Positions 15,601 to 21,198 of a DNA stretch of 27,413 nt are shown one piece after another. The notes under the pieces were generated by a model. It was not told where the DNA came from, searched no databases, and saw only the letters and a list, made by a program, of their open reading frames with translations. The position numbers and the translations under genes are program-made. The stretch is from CAYYYW01 sp964476245 (GTDB lineage Bacteria > Patescibacteriota > Microgenomatia > UBA1406 > HO2-37-13b), in the NCBI GenBank assembly GCA_964476245.1, contig CAYYYW010000013.1, positions 1 to 27,413 of the forward strand, written 5' to 3'. How positions within the stretch are numbered: position 1 is the stretch's first letter; every line of letters starts with the position of its first letter.

Positions 15601-16759
15601 AGCACAGTTCAACACTGCTGTAGGCAGGGGAGATGAAAATGGTCTTATTGGAGCAGAAGACTTTATTAGACAACATCCTCACCTACCGGTAGCTTTAAGC
15701 TCGGAGTTCGGACAAAGAGTTGAGGCAATGAGGCAAGTTTTAGAAGAGAAAAGAAGAAAAGAGGAGAGAAAAAGAAAATATCAAGAAACAATTGCCCAAT
15801 TCCGGCAGCAATTTATTCAGTCGCCAATGGCGCAAGCAATAGTGCAACAAGCTGAAGATTTATTAAGGAGAGATCAAATAGATGCTTTTTCCCAACAGAT
15901 GGCACCTTTAAGAATCACTTCTGATTTACTATCTGCCGCTGATTTTGAGTCAAAAGTGAAAGATGTTTTTAGAGGGAGAAAAGAAGAGGGTGAAATTGTC
16001 TGTGAAGTTTTGTTAGAGGTTGGCTGCTTTGATTTATTATCTTTTTTAATAGTGAACATACCTGATGAAATGCAGAAAATTGCGTTTGAAACAAAATTAA
16101 ACAGCATTTTAAATCATCTTAAAGATAATTTTGAGCAAGCTCTAAGTCATCCTGAGGTAGATTTAGCAGCGATGAGAGAAGAGTATTTAAAAATGTCTCT
16201 TCCTCGTGACTTAAAAGATGAATTAGTAGGCAGGATTGAAGCGGAACAAGAAAGGTTATTATGGTTTACTAAGGATCCCGATAGTTTTTTAATACCGATT
16301 GTTGAGAGAGGAATGAGAGAGGCTAAAGGGAAATTACCTCTCGTTGAGGCTATTAGCGCTGCTGTAAGAGCTCAAGCAATTCTTTACGCTTCCCATGAGA
16401 ACGTGCCCTATATTTTAGGATTTAATGATTATGACAAAACTGTTATCGATGAAGATAAAACCAGGCCAATAAGTTTTAATGAATTTTTAGCGTTACTAAA
16501 ACGACGCTTAATTTTTCTTCTTCGTGAATTTAGTAGATTATCAAACGCCTCAATCTCACCAGACATAAAAACACATCTTTTAGTAAATACTATTCATGCT
16601 CGAGCGATGCAATGGCTTCAACAAGCAAGAGATGAAGAAGGTATTTGGCCAAAAGTTTTAGAAAGATGGCTTAGAGCTGATAAACCTGCAAATATTCCTG
16701 TATTAATTACATTTGACGATAAAGAAGAAGATTACACGTTAACTTTATTTGATAGTTAA
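12641..16759 (+). CDS. Giant lipobox protein with Ig-like ectodomain and cytoplasmic helical domain
   Basis: The 1372-residue protein starts with a lipoprotein signal peptide whose lipobox is LSAC (Cys28). Residues about 30-560 form an outer region of Ig-like/bacterial-adhesin beta domains. Repeats of about 90 residues start with DTTPPT or DTEPPF, and two carry the matching motifs FCDEAGNC (248-255) and FCDAFQKC (341-348), which suggests disulfide loops. A single membrane helix (about 570-588) is followed by a basic stop-transfer segment (VKRIRRVMKLREEERR). Residues 590-1372 are a cytoplasmic, charged, all-helical domain that looks like an alpha-solenoid or coiled coil, ending in an acidic tail (ITFDDKEEDYTLTLFDS). 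The predicted topology is therefore a lipid anchor outside plus a transmembrane helix with nearly 800 residues inside, which is unusual. The neighbours suggest it spans the membrane for a cytoplasmic VWA partner. Function unknown. Confidence 0.85.
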   Translation: MKEEILHRKFKTLLPLFFVVASWMLSACDSEQESPEEIRNKIILETLEPTLVNGVSLPSWTNEPLFSKQMTVNDGGFACEAVQKYPLQQGVELVQKGFVNVNGKPESVSSVTLDSKSCGDQTTHVQTQHKLTINLGEKEGPHEVEIEFANCVITDKITGETEEICGPVLTAIKKVVNLDTTPPTQESADFQLDQDDNKLTIVVRAADNGSLKPEAVIAGVSTKLNPEGTATVTIDPTSIKLGGVQSKFCDEAGNCTTEDISHLANDTEPPFLSLQSANVDSGRLDVMVKLDDDGPPELLPLAEVAVSRGDQTIASSPVDNKGIATATLEEASDLSPITVRFCDAFQKCSELALADLFGDIKSPKIESVGKPVCSEGKCYFDVVISDDCQSLLSLNRINIDGEDFPFTPIEDADGNVKAIAHVIVDPQQPGKYSFTYISKDAFGQGTEGYVDVDYDPCPKNVMATIGDDGRTVTFNIPTNSNLKPSTVKLEGIQDRWPSWFFNSSLFSFLTKVEQQTGLQLNKDEIQLTIKASTGRGPLSVELVMDTVDGYRCSLNYRVNMPEMTDREKMPYNLALVLSVLTTGALLTHQSVKRIRRVMKLREEERRSYVKDLLVKSIVSGTFYGNAAPLIAGLPRKEQLGWRNAVNHAQMLIEADRYMTRSDFFKSFEKFGLLYKETPKDFIREKREELFEQWLTFLTRDISEIVGERNIRKLSTYEIFFVDFVYRLHEELMRHKWLQDRVSNSLRQQIREVFIVSCSNRGELIGRYERILRVKKQEKAMARELVSIVQTLSDWGDFQGATVFINEVKDRELQEKLNLQLKEVILKMKRDVFKIYLSTDRKQAGKFLNERLLEYRLPGDEEKNIRQVAARLDSYRVQINELKKRYKQRAKAKAIISQIEQTLLTHVIGSNTQEIDQRLDFLYLVLKLIDGEVKAADVCSDTRPLFELTTAFEILLEADRLDVADALVRQSSGRLDTRLLWRRVSELQAQFNTAVGRGDENGLIGAEDFIRQHPHLPVALSSEFGQRVEAMRQVLEEKRRKEERKRKYQETIAQFRQQFIQSPMAQAIVQQAEDLLRRDQIDAFSQQMAPLRITSDLLSAADFESKVKDVFRGRKEEGEIVCEVLLEVGCFDLLSFLIVNIPDEMQKIAFETKLNSILNHLKDNFEQALSHPEVDLAAMREEYLKMSLPRDLKDELVGRIEAEQERLLWFTKDPDSFLIPIVERGMREAKGKLPLVEAISAAVRAQAILYASHENVPYILGFNDYDKTVIDEDKTRPISFNEFLALLKRRLIFLLREFSRLSNASISPDIKTHLLVNTIHARAMQWLQQARDEEGIWPKVLERWLRADKPANIPVLITFDDKEEDYTLTLFDS

Positions 16760-16776
16760 TAAATTTATGGTATAAT
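16749..16776 (+). promoter_or_regulatory. Sigma70-type promoter of the VWA gene
   Basis: TTGATA (16749-16754), 16-base spacer, extended -10 TGG-TATAAT (box 16771-16776). The -35 box overlaps the last codons of the lipobox gene. The ATG lies ten bases after the -10 box, so the mRNA is predicted to be nearly leaderless. Confidence 0.7.
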
Positions 16777-16786
16777 AAAATTTATT

Positions 16787-17872
16787 ATGGGTAGAGAATT
16801 AGCTAATAAAACTGAGGACCCCACTAGTTTATTATTAAGAAGTGCTAATGATGCCGCAGGGCAATTACTTGAATGCAGCCGTGACTTTAGTCCGGAAGGC
16901 TGGAGAATCAAGGAGATTGTTGGAGAGGCACAAAAAACAGGATACACAACAATATTAAGTTTAGTTGTTGATGGAACAGGATCAATGCGGGATGATGTGC
17001 AAAAAGTTAGGGAAGAAGTTACTAAATTTTTATTAACACTTTTTCCTGCAATACAAGAAAAAGCTCCTGCTCTTTTTGAATTATACGGTGGTAAATTTAC
17101 CCTAGGAGCTGTCTGTATAGAATTCGGAGATATTGATGTTCCTCGAGATTATCCTTTTTTTAGTTTTACTGCCATTGAACCGACCGAGATAGGTCAAGAT
17201 CCAGAAAAACATCCAATAATACAATTCTTGGAAAACTACGAAACATCTTTTGATGGGGGAATGCATGATGAAGAGAGTGGTTTAGATGCTGCTGTTTTAG
17301 GTCTTGGTTTTGATCCAGCAGAAGAGAGTCAAGGTGGTAAGCCTACTTTAGGTGCGCAATTAGTTAAAGCAATTTTACAAATGGTAGAAAATGAGCGAAA
17401 GATAAAAGTTGAAAAATTTGTGAGTACGAAACATAGAGAACCGCGAGAAGACGAAATAACTGATTCAATTACCGATATATATATGGAGGTTCTTCAGTAT
17501 CTTCCTCCTCAAGTTTTGATTTTAGTTACAGACGAACTAGCTAGGACAGATTATGTTACTTTTAAAACACTAGGTGATGCTTTGAGAGAACTTCAAATAA
17601 GGCCTGATATTATTGTTGCTGTTCCTGCAGACGAAACGGTTCGTGATGGAGGTAAACAAGTTAATGTTAAAGAATGGTGGAAGAAACAAGTAAAGCACTT
17701 ACCAGCTAATTCAGACGGTAAGGCGGTACCTGTTTTAGATTTAAATACATTAGGATCTCAAACTGTGACTGCAGGCGCAAATTGCATGAAAGATAATTTG
17801 ACGGAAAGGTTAGCTTTAGCGGCTGTATTAGGTATGGAAAGGAATGTGAAAGGATTGTTAACAGGTTCTTAG
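16787..17872 (+). CDS. Cytoplasmic von Willebrand A (VWA) domain protein
   Basis: A 361-residue soluble protein with no signal peptide or membrane helix. The VWA fold is shown by the MIDAS metal site LSLVVDGTGSMRDD (57-70; Asp62, Thr64, Ser66 in D-x-T-x-S form). A second element, DGGMHDEESGLDAA (156-169), corresponds to the G-G-x-D-x-P-E-S loop of intracellular VWA proteins. The third is the strand VLILVTDELA (243-252; Asp249). Such domains usually act as metal-dependent protein-interaction modules, often next to MoxR ATPases, but no AAA+ ATPase is present here. It follows the giant lipobox protein by 27 bases and has its own promoter, so the two products probably interact (inference). The 331-residue gene converges on it. 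Confidence 0.8.
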   Translation: MGRELANKTEDPTSLLLRSANDAAGQLLECSRDFSPEGWRIKEIVGEAQKTGYTTILSLVVDGTGSMRDDVQKVREEVTKFLLTLFPAIQEKAPALFELYGGKFTLGAVCIEFGDIDVPRDYPFFSFTAIEPTEIGQDPEKHPIIQFLENYETSFDGGMHDEESGLDAAVLGLGFDPAEESQGGKPTLGAQLVKAILQMVENERKIKVEKFVSTKHREPREDEITDSITDIYMEVLQYLPPQVLILVTDELARTDYVTFKTLGDALRELQIRPDIIVAVPADETVRDGGKQVNVKEWWKKQVKHLPANSDGKAVPVLDLNTLGSQTVTAGANCMKDNLTERLALAAVLGMERNVKGLLTGS

Positions 17873-17873
17873 G

Positions 17874-17891
17874 TTAAGTTTTAAAACTTAA
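17874..17891. terminator. Palindrome between convergent genes, possible bidirectional terminator
   Basis: TTAAGTTTTAAAACTTAA is an 18-bp perfect palindrome sitting between the VWA stop codon and the stop of the opposing 331-residue gene. The stem is AT-only apart from two G-C pairs, so it would be weak. T-rich sequence follows on the + strand. Confidence 0.4.
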
Positions 17892-18883
17892 ACTTTTCTT
17901 CTTATTAAATTTGATCCTTGGTTTAAATCGCTCCAGACTGGAAAACCACAATTTACATTATTTGGTATGAGACAAACCTCAAACTTCTCATTCAAAAAAT
18001 AAAGAGCTCTTTGCATCCAAGTTTGAGCGGCGCGCAGGCATAAAGCAGTAAACAAGTCTTGATAATTCTCCGCTTTTAGAGGTTGATTCGCGCGTTGTTG
18101 GTATTTTTCCCATAATTGAGGATTAAATTGAGAAAACCAATCCATAGCTGTTTGCCAAAAGATATCCCCAAACCCCACAGAGGCTACTTGTCTTTGTAAA
18201 TGAACTTCTTCTACGTTTTTAAAAGCTCTTTTATAGCCGTTATCCCAAGCCGCAATCCACTCAAGAATAGTTGGTCCATCAATAGTTTTGTTTCCAAACG
18301 CAACAGTCTTGCCCTTTGCTTTTTCAGATAGTTCTCGCAGAAAACCTATAGTTGATGAGGTAGGAGCGGTGGAAGAAATAATAGACGCTGCGTTCCTAAA
18401 AGATGTCACTATTGGGTTAAAAAGGCTTTGAATTGCTTCGGCGCTGAATTTTCCCGGCGGAACTAAAATTAGGAGTGGAGAAAGAGGAACGGGTTGACCA
18501 AGAGCCTCGGCTAATTCTGGCGAGACTAGTGGTTCTGTTTGGGTGACAACATCAATAAGCACCGGTTCAGCCGGCGAAGCCATACTTTGCATTTGATTGA
18601 CTTCAGTCCCAATTGGCCTCCATTGCCAATTAGGGCCCAAAAGCTGTGGATTGACACTTAAATAAGAAAATAAATGTTTAGGAAAATCGCTTCTGGGAAG
18701 CAAATCGGCAGATTCCAATGTTCCGGCCGCCATTTCATTTAAAAAACTCCTAACCTCTCGTAGAGGTTGTGCAGCTTGATCAGAAATGCTCTCATGCACT
18801 TCAACTGCTAAGGGAAGAGAAACAGGAGTAAAAAGACATTCCAGATTAATAGTTACGGGATTTATTAAAGATGATTCTCGCAT
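17888..18883 (-). CDS. Orphan 331-residue soluble protein
   Basis: I do not recognise this protein. It has no signal peptide and no clear membrane helix. The first 100 residues are mixed; a hydrophobic-strand segment, SPLLILVPPGKFSAEAIQSL (about 134-153), precedes a Ser/Thr-rich stretch (ISSTAPTSST). The last 130 residues are helical and rich in Trp and aromatic residues (LEWIAAWDNGYKRAF, WQTAMDWFSQFNPQLW). Lysine is scarce (about 12 of 331), unlike most neighbours, which may mean foreign origin or a different cellular role. It converges on the VWA gene with a 15-base gap and has its own promoter of the same form, so it may belong to the same system, as an effector or partner (inference). Confidence 0.75.
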   Translation of the reverse strand: MRESSLINPVTINLECLFTPVSLPLAVEVHESISDQAAQPLREVRSFLNEMAAGTLESADLLPRSDFPKHLFSYLSVNPQLLGPNWQWRPIGTEVNQMQSMASPAEPVLIDVVTQTEPLVSPELAEALGQPVPLSPLLILVPPGKFSAEAIQSLFNPIVTSFRNAASIISSTAPTSSTIGFLRELSEKAKGKTVAFGNKTIDGPTILEWIAAWDNGYKRAFKNVEEVHLQRQVASVGFGDIFWQTAMDWFSQFNPQLWEKYQQRANQPLKAENYQDLFTALCLRAAQTWMQRALYFLNEKFEVCLIPNNVNCGFPVWSDLNQGSNLIRRKV

Positions 18884-18899
18884 AATATTTACTTATAAC

Positions 18900-18927
18900 A
18901 TTATACTATATTTATTTTATATTTCAA
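18900..18927 (-). promoter_or_regulatory. Sigma70-type promoter of the 331-residue protein gene
   Basis: On the minus strand, TTGAAA (18927-18922), 16-base spacer, TATAAT (18905-18900). The ATG at 18883 starts 17 bases after the -10 box. This is the same promoter form as for the three genes it faces. Confidence 0.65.
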
Positions 18928-18972
18928 GAAGATGGGAAAAGAATTATTTCCTTAAAAAATCAACTTTTGAGG

Positions 18973-19551
18973 TTATTGATAAACAAATATTTTATTCTTT
19001 CCACTTAAAATCTTTCTTAGCCTTTTTTCCCATAGCGGAATTTTGTACATGTAAGAAATAATTTTAAAATTTGAGATTTGGGTTTTAATTTCTTCCGCCA
19101 CTTTTTCTAAAAACCAGGGGGAGATGTATAAGTAAAAAGTTGGTAGGGACAAGGCATTGCCTTGTCCGTACAAAAAAGTTTGAAAGTTAAATTTGAACAT
19201 ATCACCCCAAATGATTTTTATGTTTTTTTTATTGGGATGAAAAAGGCGGCGGAGGTGAAGGATTAAAATTAAAACAGGGTTAATTTCCACGGCGACAAAT
19301 TGAATGTTTAGTTTTTCTTGGTAAGCTTTTTTGGCGGCTTCAAAGATGACAATGCCATCGCCGGCGCCAAGGTCAATAATTGTGCGGAACCTGTCAGGTT
19401 CGGAAGCTATTGGCAGTAGCGCTTTAATAATTAATGGCAGGTCTTTTTTATTGGTGGGGAAATAGGGGATGGGGGAAAGCTGGGGGAAAGCAAAAAGAGA
19501 AATAATGATAAAGACGACGATTATTAACAAGAAAAATAAAAACAAGAGCAT
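18973..19551 (-). CDS. Membrane-anchored class I SAM-dependent methyltransferase
   Basis: The 192-residue protein has an N-terminal membrane helix (about 2-24), then a Rossmann methyltransferase core facing the cytoplasm. Motif I is TIIDLGAGDGIVIFEAAKK (57-75), the acidic end of strand 2 is VAVEINPVLI (86-95), and IIWGDMFKFNF (113-123) corresponds to the acidic-loop region. The catalytic half is short, and the substrate cannot be told; similar small membrane-linked enzymes in other bacteria are uncharacterised or act on lysine or lipids. Residues around YGQGNALSLPT (128-138) come from a palindromic repeat read in frame, and IKTQISNFKI (155-164) looks like a second repeat-derived stretch. It is divergent from the DUF6922-like gene, with a shared compact promoter. 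Confidence 0.8.
   Translation of the reverse strand: MLLFLFFLLIIVVFIIISLFAFPQLSPIPYFPTNKKDLPLIIKALLPIASEPDRFRTIIDLGAGDGIVIFEAAKKAYQEKLNIQFVAVEINPVLILILHLRRLFHPNKKNIKIIWGDMFKFNFQTFLYGQGNALSLPTFYLYISPWFLEKVAEEIKTQISNFKIISYMYKIPLWEKRLRKILSGKNKIFVYQ
19143..19171. repeat. Palindromic repeat inside the methyltransferase gene
   Basis: GTAGGGACAAGGCA (19143-19156) and TGCCTTGTCCGTAC (19158-19171) are inverted arms with one mismatch and a one-base centre. On the minus strand the element is read as YGQGNALSL within the methyltransferase. Confidence 0.75.
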
Positions 19552-19557
19552 AAATCT

Positions 19558-19575
19558 ATTCTAACATGCTATAAT
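19558..19575. promoter_or_regulatory. Symmetric bidirectional promoter
   Basis: On the + strand TGC-TATAAT (19567-19575) serves the ATG at 19582. On the minus strand TGT-TAGAAT (19566-19558) serves the ATG at 19551. The two extended -10 elements meet back to back at a central CATG. Each box ends only six bases from its start codon, so both mRNAs are predicted to be leaderless. No clear -35 boxes are seen. Confidence 0.6.
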
Positions 19576-19581
19576 TTTATT

Positions 19582-19899
19582 ATGGCAAAGAAAACTTCTT
19601 CTGCAAAAATTCCTCGTTCGTTGCAGTGGGTTTTGTGGTCTTGCGACGTTTCCCATTTAGACAAAACGAGAGATAAATATTATGTTATCCACCAGATATT
19701 TGCCTATGGCACTCTTGAAGAAATAATCTGGGTATTAAAAAATTATTCTTTGCCCACGATAGTATCTGTTTTTAAAGAGCCGTTTAAAGATTACCGTAGG
19801 CCAAGATTTTATTTTGTCAAAAATTATCTTTTATCGCTTAAAAATTGGCGGCCTGATGAACGGTATTATGTCAAAAATACACCTCGGGTTATTAGATAA
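19582..19899 (+). CDS. DUF6922-like protein, probable antitoxin partner
   Basis: A basic 105-residue protein with the core SLQWVLWSCDVSHLDKTRDK followed by YYVIHQIFAYGTLEEIIWVL and a conserved-looking RPRFYFVKNYL. I match it, from memory of the family, to DUF6922 proteins. They typically sit directly upstream of AbiEii-type nucleotidyltransferases, and that is exactly the arrangement here. The coding sequence overlaps the next gene by 32 bases, which suggests translational coupling. By analogy with AbiEi/AbiEii the upstream gene would be the antitoxin or repressor, but no helix-turn-helix is obvious. The promoter is leaderless and shared with the divergent methyltransferase gene. Confidence 0.7.
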   Translation: MAKKTSSAKIPRSLQWVLWSCDVSHLDKTRDKYYVIHQIFAYGTLEEIIWVLKNYSLPTIVSVFKEPFKDYRRPRFYFVKNYLLSLKNWRPDERYYVKNTPRVIR

Positions 19900-20509
19900 A
19901 AAAAGACAGGAAGTTTTTTTTACGCTTGTCCATTTTAAAAAAAACGGATATTTAGCCGGCGGCACTGCTTTGGCTTTGCAAATAAACCATCGAAAATCAG
20001 TTGATTTTGATGTCTTTGTTGATGAATCAATTACTAAAGATTTTAAGCTTAAAGTAAAAAAAATTTTTGGTCAGGTAGATTTTTATGTTGATTCTTCAGA
20101 CCAAATAAGTTTTAAAACAGAGGAGGGGATTGGGGTGACTTTTGTTTGGTATTTTTATCCAACAGTTTCTTCAATAATTACCACTTCATCAATTGGTCTC
20201 GCTTCGGTTTTTGATATTGCCGCTGACAAAGCGGAAACTCTTGGTCGAAGAGCCATTTGGCGGGACTATGTTGATTTATTTATTCTGTTGAAACGGAAGA
20301 TTTTAACCTTAGATAAGATTATTAAACTGGCAAAGAAAAAATTTGGCGGTGAGTTTATTGAAACCCAATTTCTTGAGCAGCTTCCTTATTTTCTTGATTT
20401 ACAAAAGACTCCAATAGAATTTGTTAAGGAAAAATATTCTGAGAACGAGATTAAATCTTTTTTAGAAAAAGAGGTTGAAGCCTACCTCCAAAAAATCCTA
20501 CCAAGATAA
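19868..20509 (+). CDS. AbiEii-like nucleotidyltransferase toxin
   Basis: A 213-residue member of the AbiEii/MenT nucleotidyltransferase family. AbiEii acts as a toxin and abortive-infection effector, and the related MenT enzymes modify tRNA 3' ends. The signature GYLAGGTALALQINHRKSVDFDVF (27-50) holds the GG pair (31-32) and the D-x-D metal site (Asp46, Asp48). The C-terminal helical part has the family-typical DIAADKAETLGRRAIWRDYV followed by DLFILL. The ATG at 19868 (MSKIHLGLLDKK) is chosen because it begins at the usual family N-terminus. An ATG 18 codons upstream would add an unrelated stretch read inside the antitoxin gene. Together with the upstream gene it makes an apparent AbiE-like toxin-antitoxin or phage-defence pair. 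tRNA-Leu follows on the opposite strand, a possible target class (inference). Confidence 0.85.
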   Translation: MSKIHLGLLDKKRQEVFFTLVHFKKNGYLAGGTALALQINHRKSVDFDVFVDESITKDFKLKVKKIFGQVDFYVDSSDQISFKTEEGIGVTFVWYFYPTVSSIITTSSIGLASVFDIAADKAETLGRRAIWRDYVDLFILLKRKILTLDKIIKLAKKKFGGEFIETQFLEQLPYFLDLQKTPIEFVKEKYSENEIKSFLEKEVEAYLQKILPR

Positions 20510-20517
20510 TTTTTTAA

Positions 20518-20536
20518 ATTGCCATTTCTTGGCAAT
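20518..20536. terminator. Hairpin after the toxin gene
   Basis: ATTGCCA and TGGCAAT pair around the loop TTTCT, nine bases after the toxin stop codon. It is AT-flanked on both sides and lies between the toxin gene and the converging tRNA-Leu, so it could stop transcription from both. No long T run is present. Confidence 0.4.
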
Positions 20537-20585
20537 AAAAGCGGATATCAACGCTTGATTACGGTGTTCACCCGCCAAAAATTTG

Positions 20586-20671
20586 TGCCAGAGGAGGGAA
20601 TCGAACCCACACGGTGTAATAACACCACGAGTTTTTGAGACTCGCCTGTCTACCAATTCCAGCACTCTGGC
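20586..20671 (-). tRNA. tRNA-Leu, anticodon CAA
   Basis: The minus strand folds as a complete long-variable-arm tRNA of 86 bases. The acceptor is GCCAGAG pairing with CTCTGGC, and the D-arm has the leucine-type GGAATTGGTAGACAGG. The anticodon stem is CGAGT/ACTCG around loop CTCAAAA (anticodon CAA, reads UUG). The variable arm is GGTGTTATTACACC, and the T-arm is GTGGGTTCGATTCCCTC. The discriminator is A. The CCA end is not encoded (CAA follows), so it would be added by CCA transferase. Confidence 0.95.
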
Positions 20672-20704
20672 AAACTTAGATCAGCACCAGTTCCAAAATT
20701 ATAG

Positions 20705-20959
20705 CTATCTTTTTAATGATTCTCTTACAATCTGTCTTAACGAACTTCTACCTTTGCTCGATTTAAAGTATTTTTCTCTTCTTATGCTATCCTCCTTACT
20801 CAAAAAGGCTTCATAAAATATTAGTTTAACTTTTCCATAACTTTTTGTTGTTTTAACTTTTTGGTTCAGATGTTCTTTTAATCTTCTTTTTAAATCTGAT
20901 GATCTTCCTATATAGACTTTATTATTCTTTATTGACTTAAGTAAATAAACGTAAAACAT
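20705..20959 (-). CDS. Small GIY-YIG domain protein (UPF0213-like)
   Basis: An 84-residue single-domain protein with the GIY-YIG nuclease core. FYVYLLKS (2-9) supplies the first Tyr motif, VYIGRSSDLKRRLKEH (15-30) the second with its catalytic-type Arg, and the downstream KLIFYEAFLSKEDSIRREKY (44-63) the Glu/Arg helix. The size matches the stand-alone UPF0213/YhbQ-like family, which is abundant in CPR genomes and whose true substrate is unsettled. It sits between an intact tRNA-Leu and two truncated tRNA-Leu-like pieces. The start codon is inside a 16-bp perfect palindrome, with CATAAT about 14 bases upstream as a possible -10 box. A role in the nearby tRNA rearrangement is speculative. Confidence 0.88.
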   Translation of the reverse strand: MFYVYLLKSIKNNKVYIGRSSDLKRRLKEHLNQKVKTTKSYGKVKLIFYEAFLSKEDSIRREKYFKSSKGRSSLRQIVRESLKR

Positions 20960-20966
20960 GTTTTAC
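20951..20966. promoter_or_regulatory. 16-bp palindrome over the GIY-YIG start codon
   Basis: GTAAAACATGTTTTAC is perfectly symmetric and is centred on the ATG of the GIY-YIG gene. In DNA it could be an operator; in RNA it could hide the start codon. No evidence separates these. Confidence 0.45.
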
Positions 20967-20983
20967 TCAATATTATGGTTTTT

Positions 20984-21009
20984 GTCCCGAACCACGTAGG
21001 GTTCGGGAC
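20984..21009. repeat. 10-bp-stem hairpin repeat, first of the cluster
   Basis: GTCCCGAACC (20984-20993) pairs perfectly with GGTTCGGGAC (21000-21009) around loop ACGTAG. It is GC-rich in AT-rich surroundings and lies upstream of the GIY-YIG gene. Confidence 0.75.
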
Positions 21010-21010
21010 T

Positions 21011-21036
21011 ACCCAGTACCCAACGTGGTACTGGGT
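21011..21036. repeat. 10-bp-stem hairpin replacing the 3' half of a tRNA-Leu-like sequence
   Basis: ACCCAGTACC (21011-21020) pairs perfectly with GGTACTGGGT (21027-21036) around loop CAACGT. One end coincides with the anticodon-loop position where the tRNA-like sequence 21036-21071 stops. Confidence 0.75.
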
Positions 21037-21071
21037 GAGACCTACGCGTCTACCAATTCCGCCACCCCGGC
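21036..21071 (-). pseudogene. Truncated tRNA-Leu-like 5' half (B)
   Basis: On the minus strand it reads GCCGGGG (acceptor 5' strand), TGGCGGAATTGGTAGACGC (leucine-type D-arm), then TAGGT and CTCA, the start of an anticodon stem-loop. C34-A35 would fit a CAA or CAG leucine anticodon. No 3' half or matching CCCCGGC on the minus strand follows; instead a hairpin begins exactly here. Confidence 0.7.
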
Positions 21072-21091
21072 TACTGACAAGTTTTTGCTTG

Positions 21092-21127
21092 CCCCGTACT
21101 TAAATCCGAAGGATTTATAGTTCGGGG
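21092..21127. repeat. Hairpin replacing the 3' half of the second tRNA-Leu-like sequence
   Basis: CCCCGTACTTAAATCC and GGATTTATAGTTCGGGG pair around GAA with minor mismatches. The right end coincides with the anticodon-loop break of the tRNA-like piece 21127-21161. Confidence 0.7.
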
Positions 21128-21161
21128 AGACCTGCCTGTTTGCCAATTCCAACATCGCGCC
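21127..21161 (-). pseudogene. Truncated tRNA-Leu-like 5' half (A)
   Basis: On the minus strand it reads GGCGCGA (acceptor 5' strand), TGTTGGAATTGGCAAACAGG (D-arm), then CAGGT and CTC before breaking into a hairpin. The matching TCGCGCC 3' acceptor strand is absent. The break is at the same anticodon-loop position as in copy B, within one base. Confidence 0.65.
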
Positions 21162-21198
21162 AAATTTAATTATTTTATTATATCAAGAATTTTAGGGC

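Noticed and set aside
15357..16107. Three minus-strand frames inside the 1372-residue gene
   Set aside because: Antisense shadows of a helical, charged coding region; no start signals or family features.
16787..17872. MoxR-VWA chaperone system
   Set aside because: The VWA domain is present but no AAA+ ATPase with Walker motifs is encoded nearby.
20583..20816. 77-codon frame on + across tRNA-Leu and the GIY-YIG gene
   Set aside because: It reads the antisense of a tRNA and of a recognised protein, so coding is implausible.
21011..21161. Group I intron in a tRNA-Leu anticodon loop
   Set aside because: The inserted parts are only about 25-55 bases of simple hairpins, and no 3' exon follows, so no intron core can be present.
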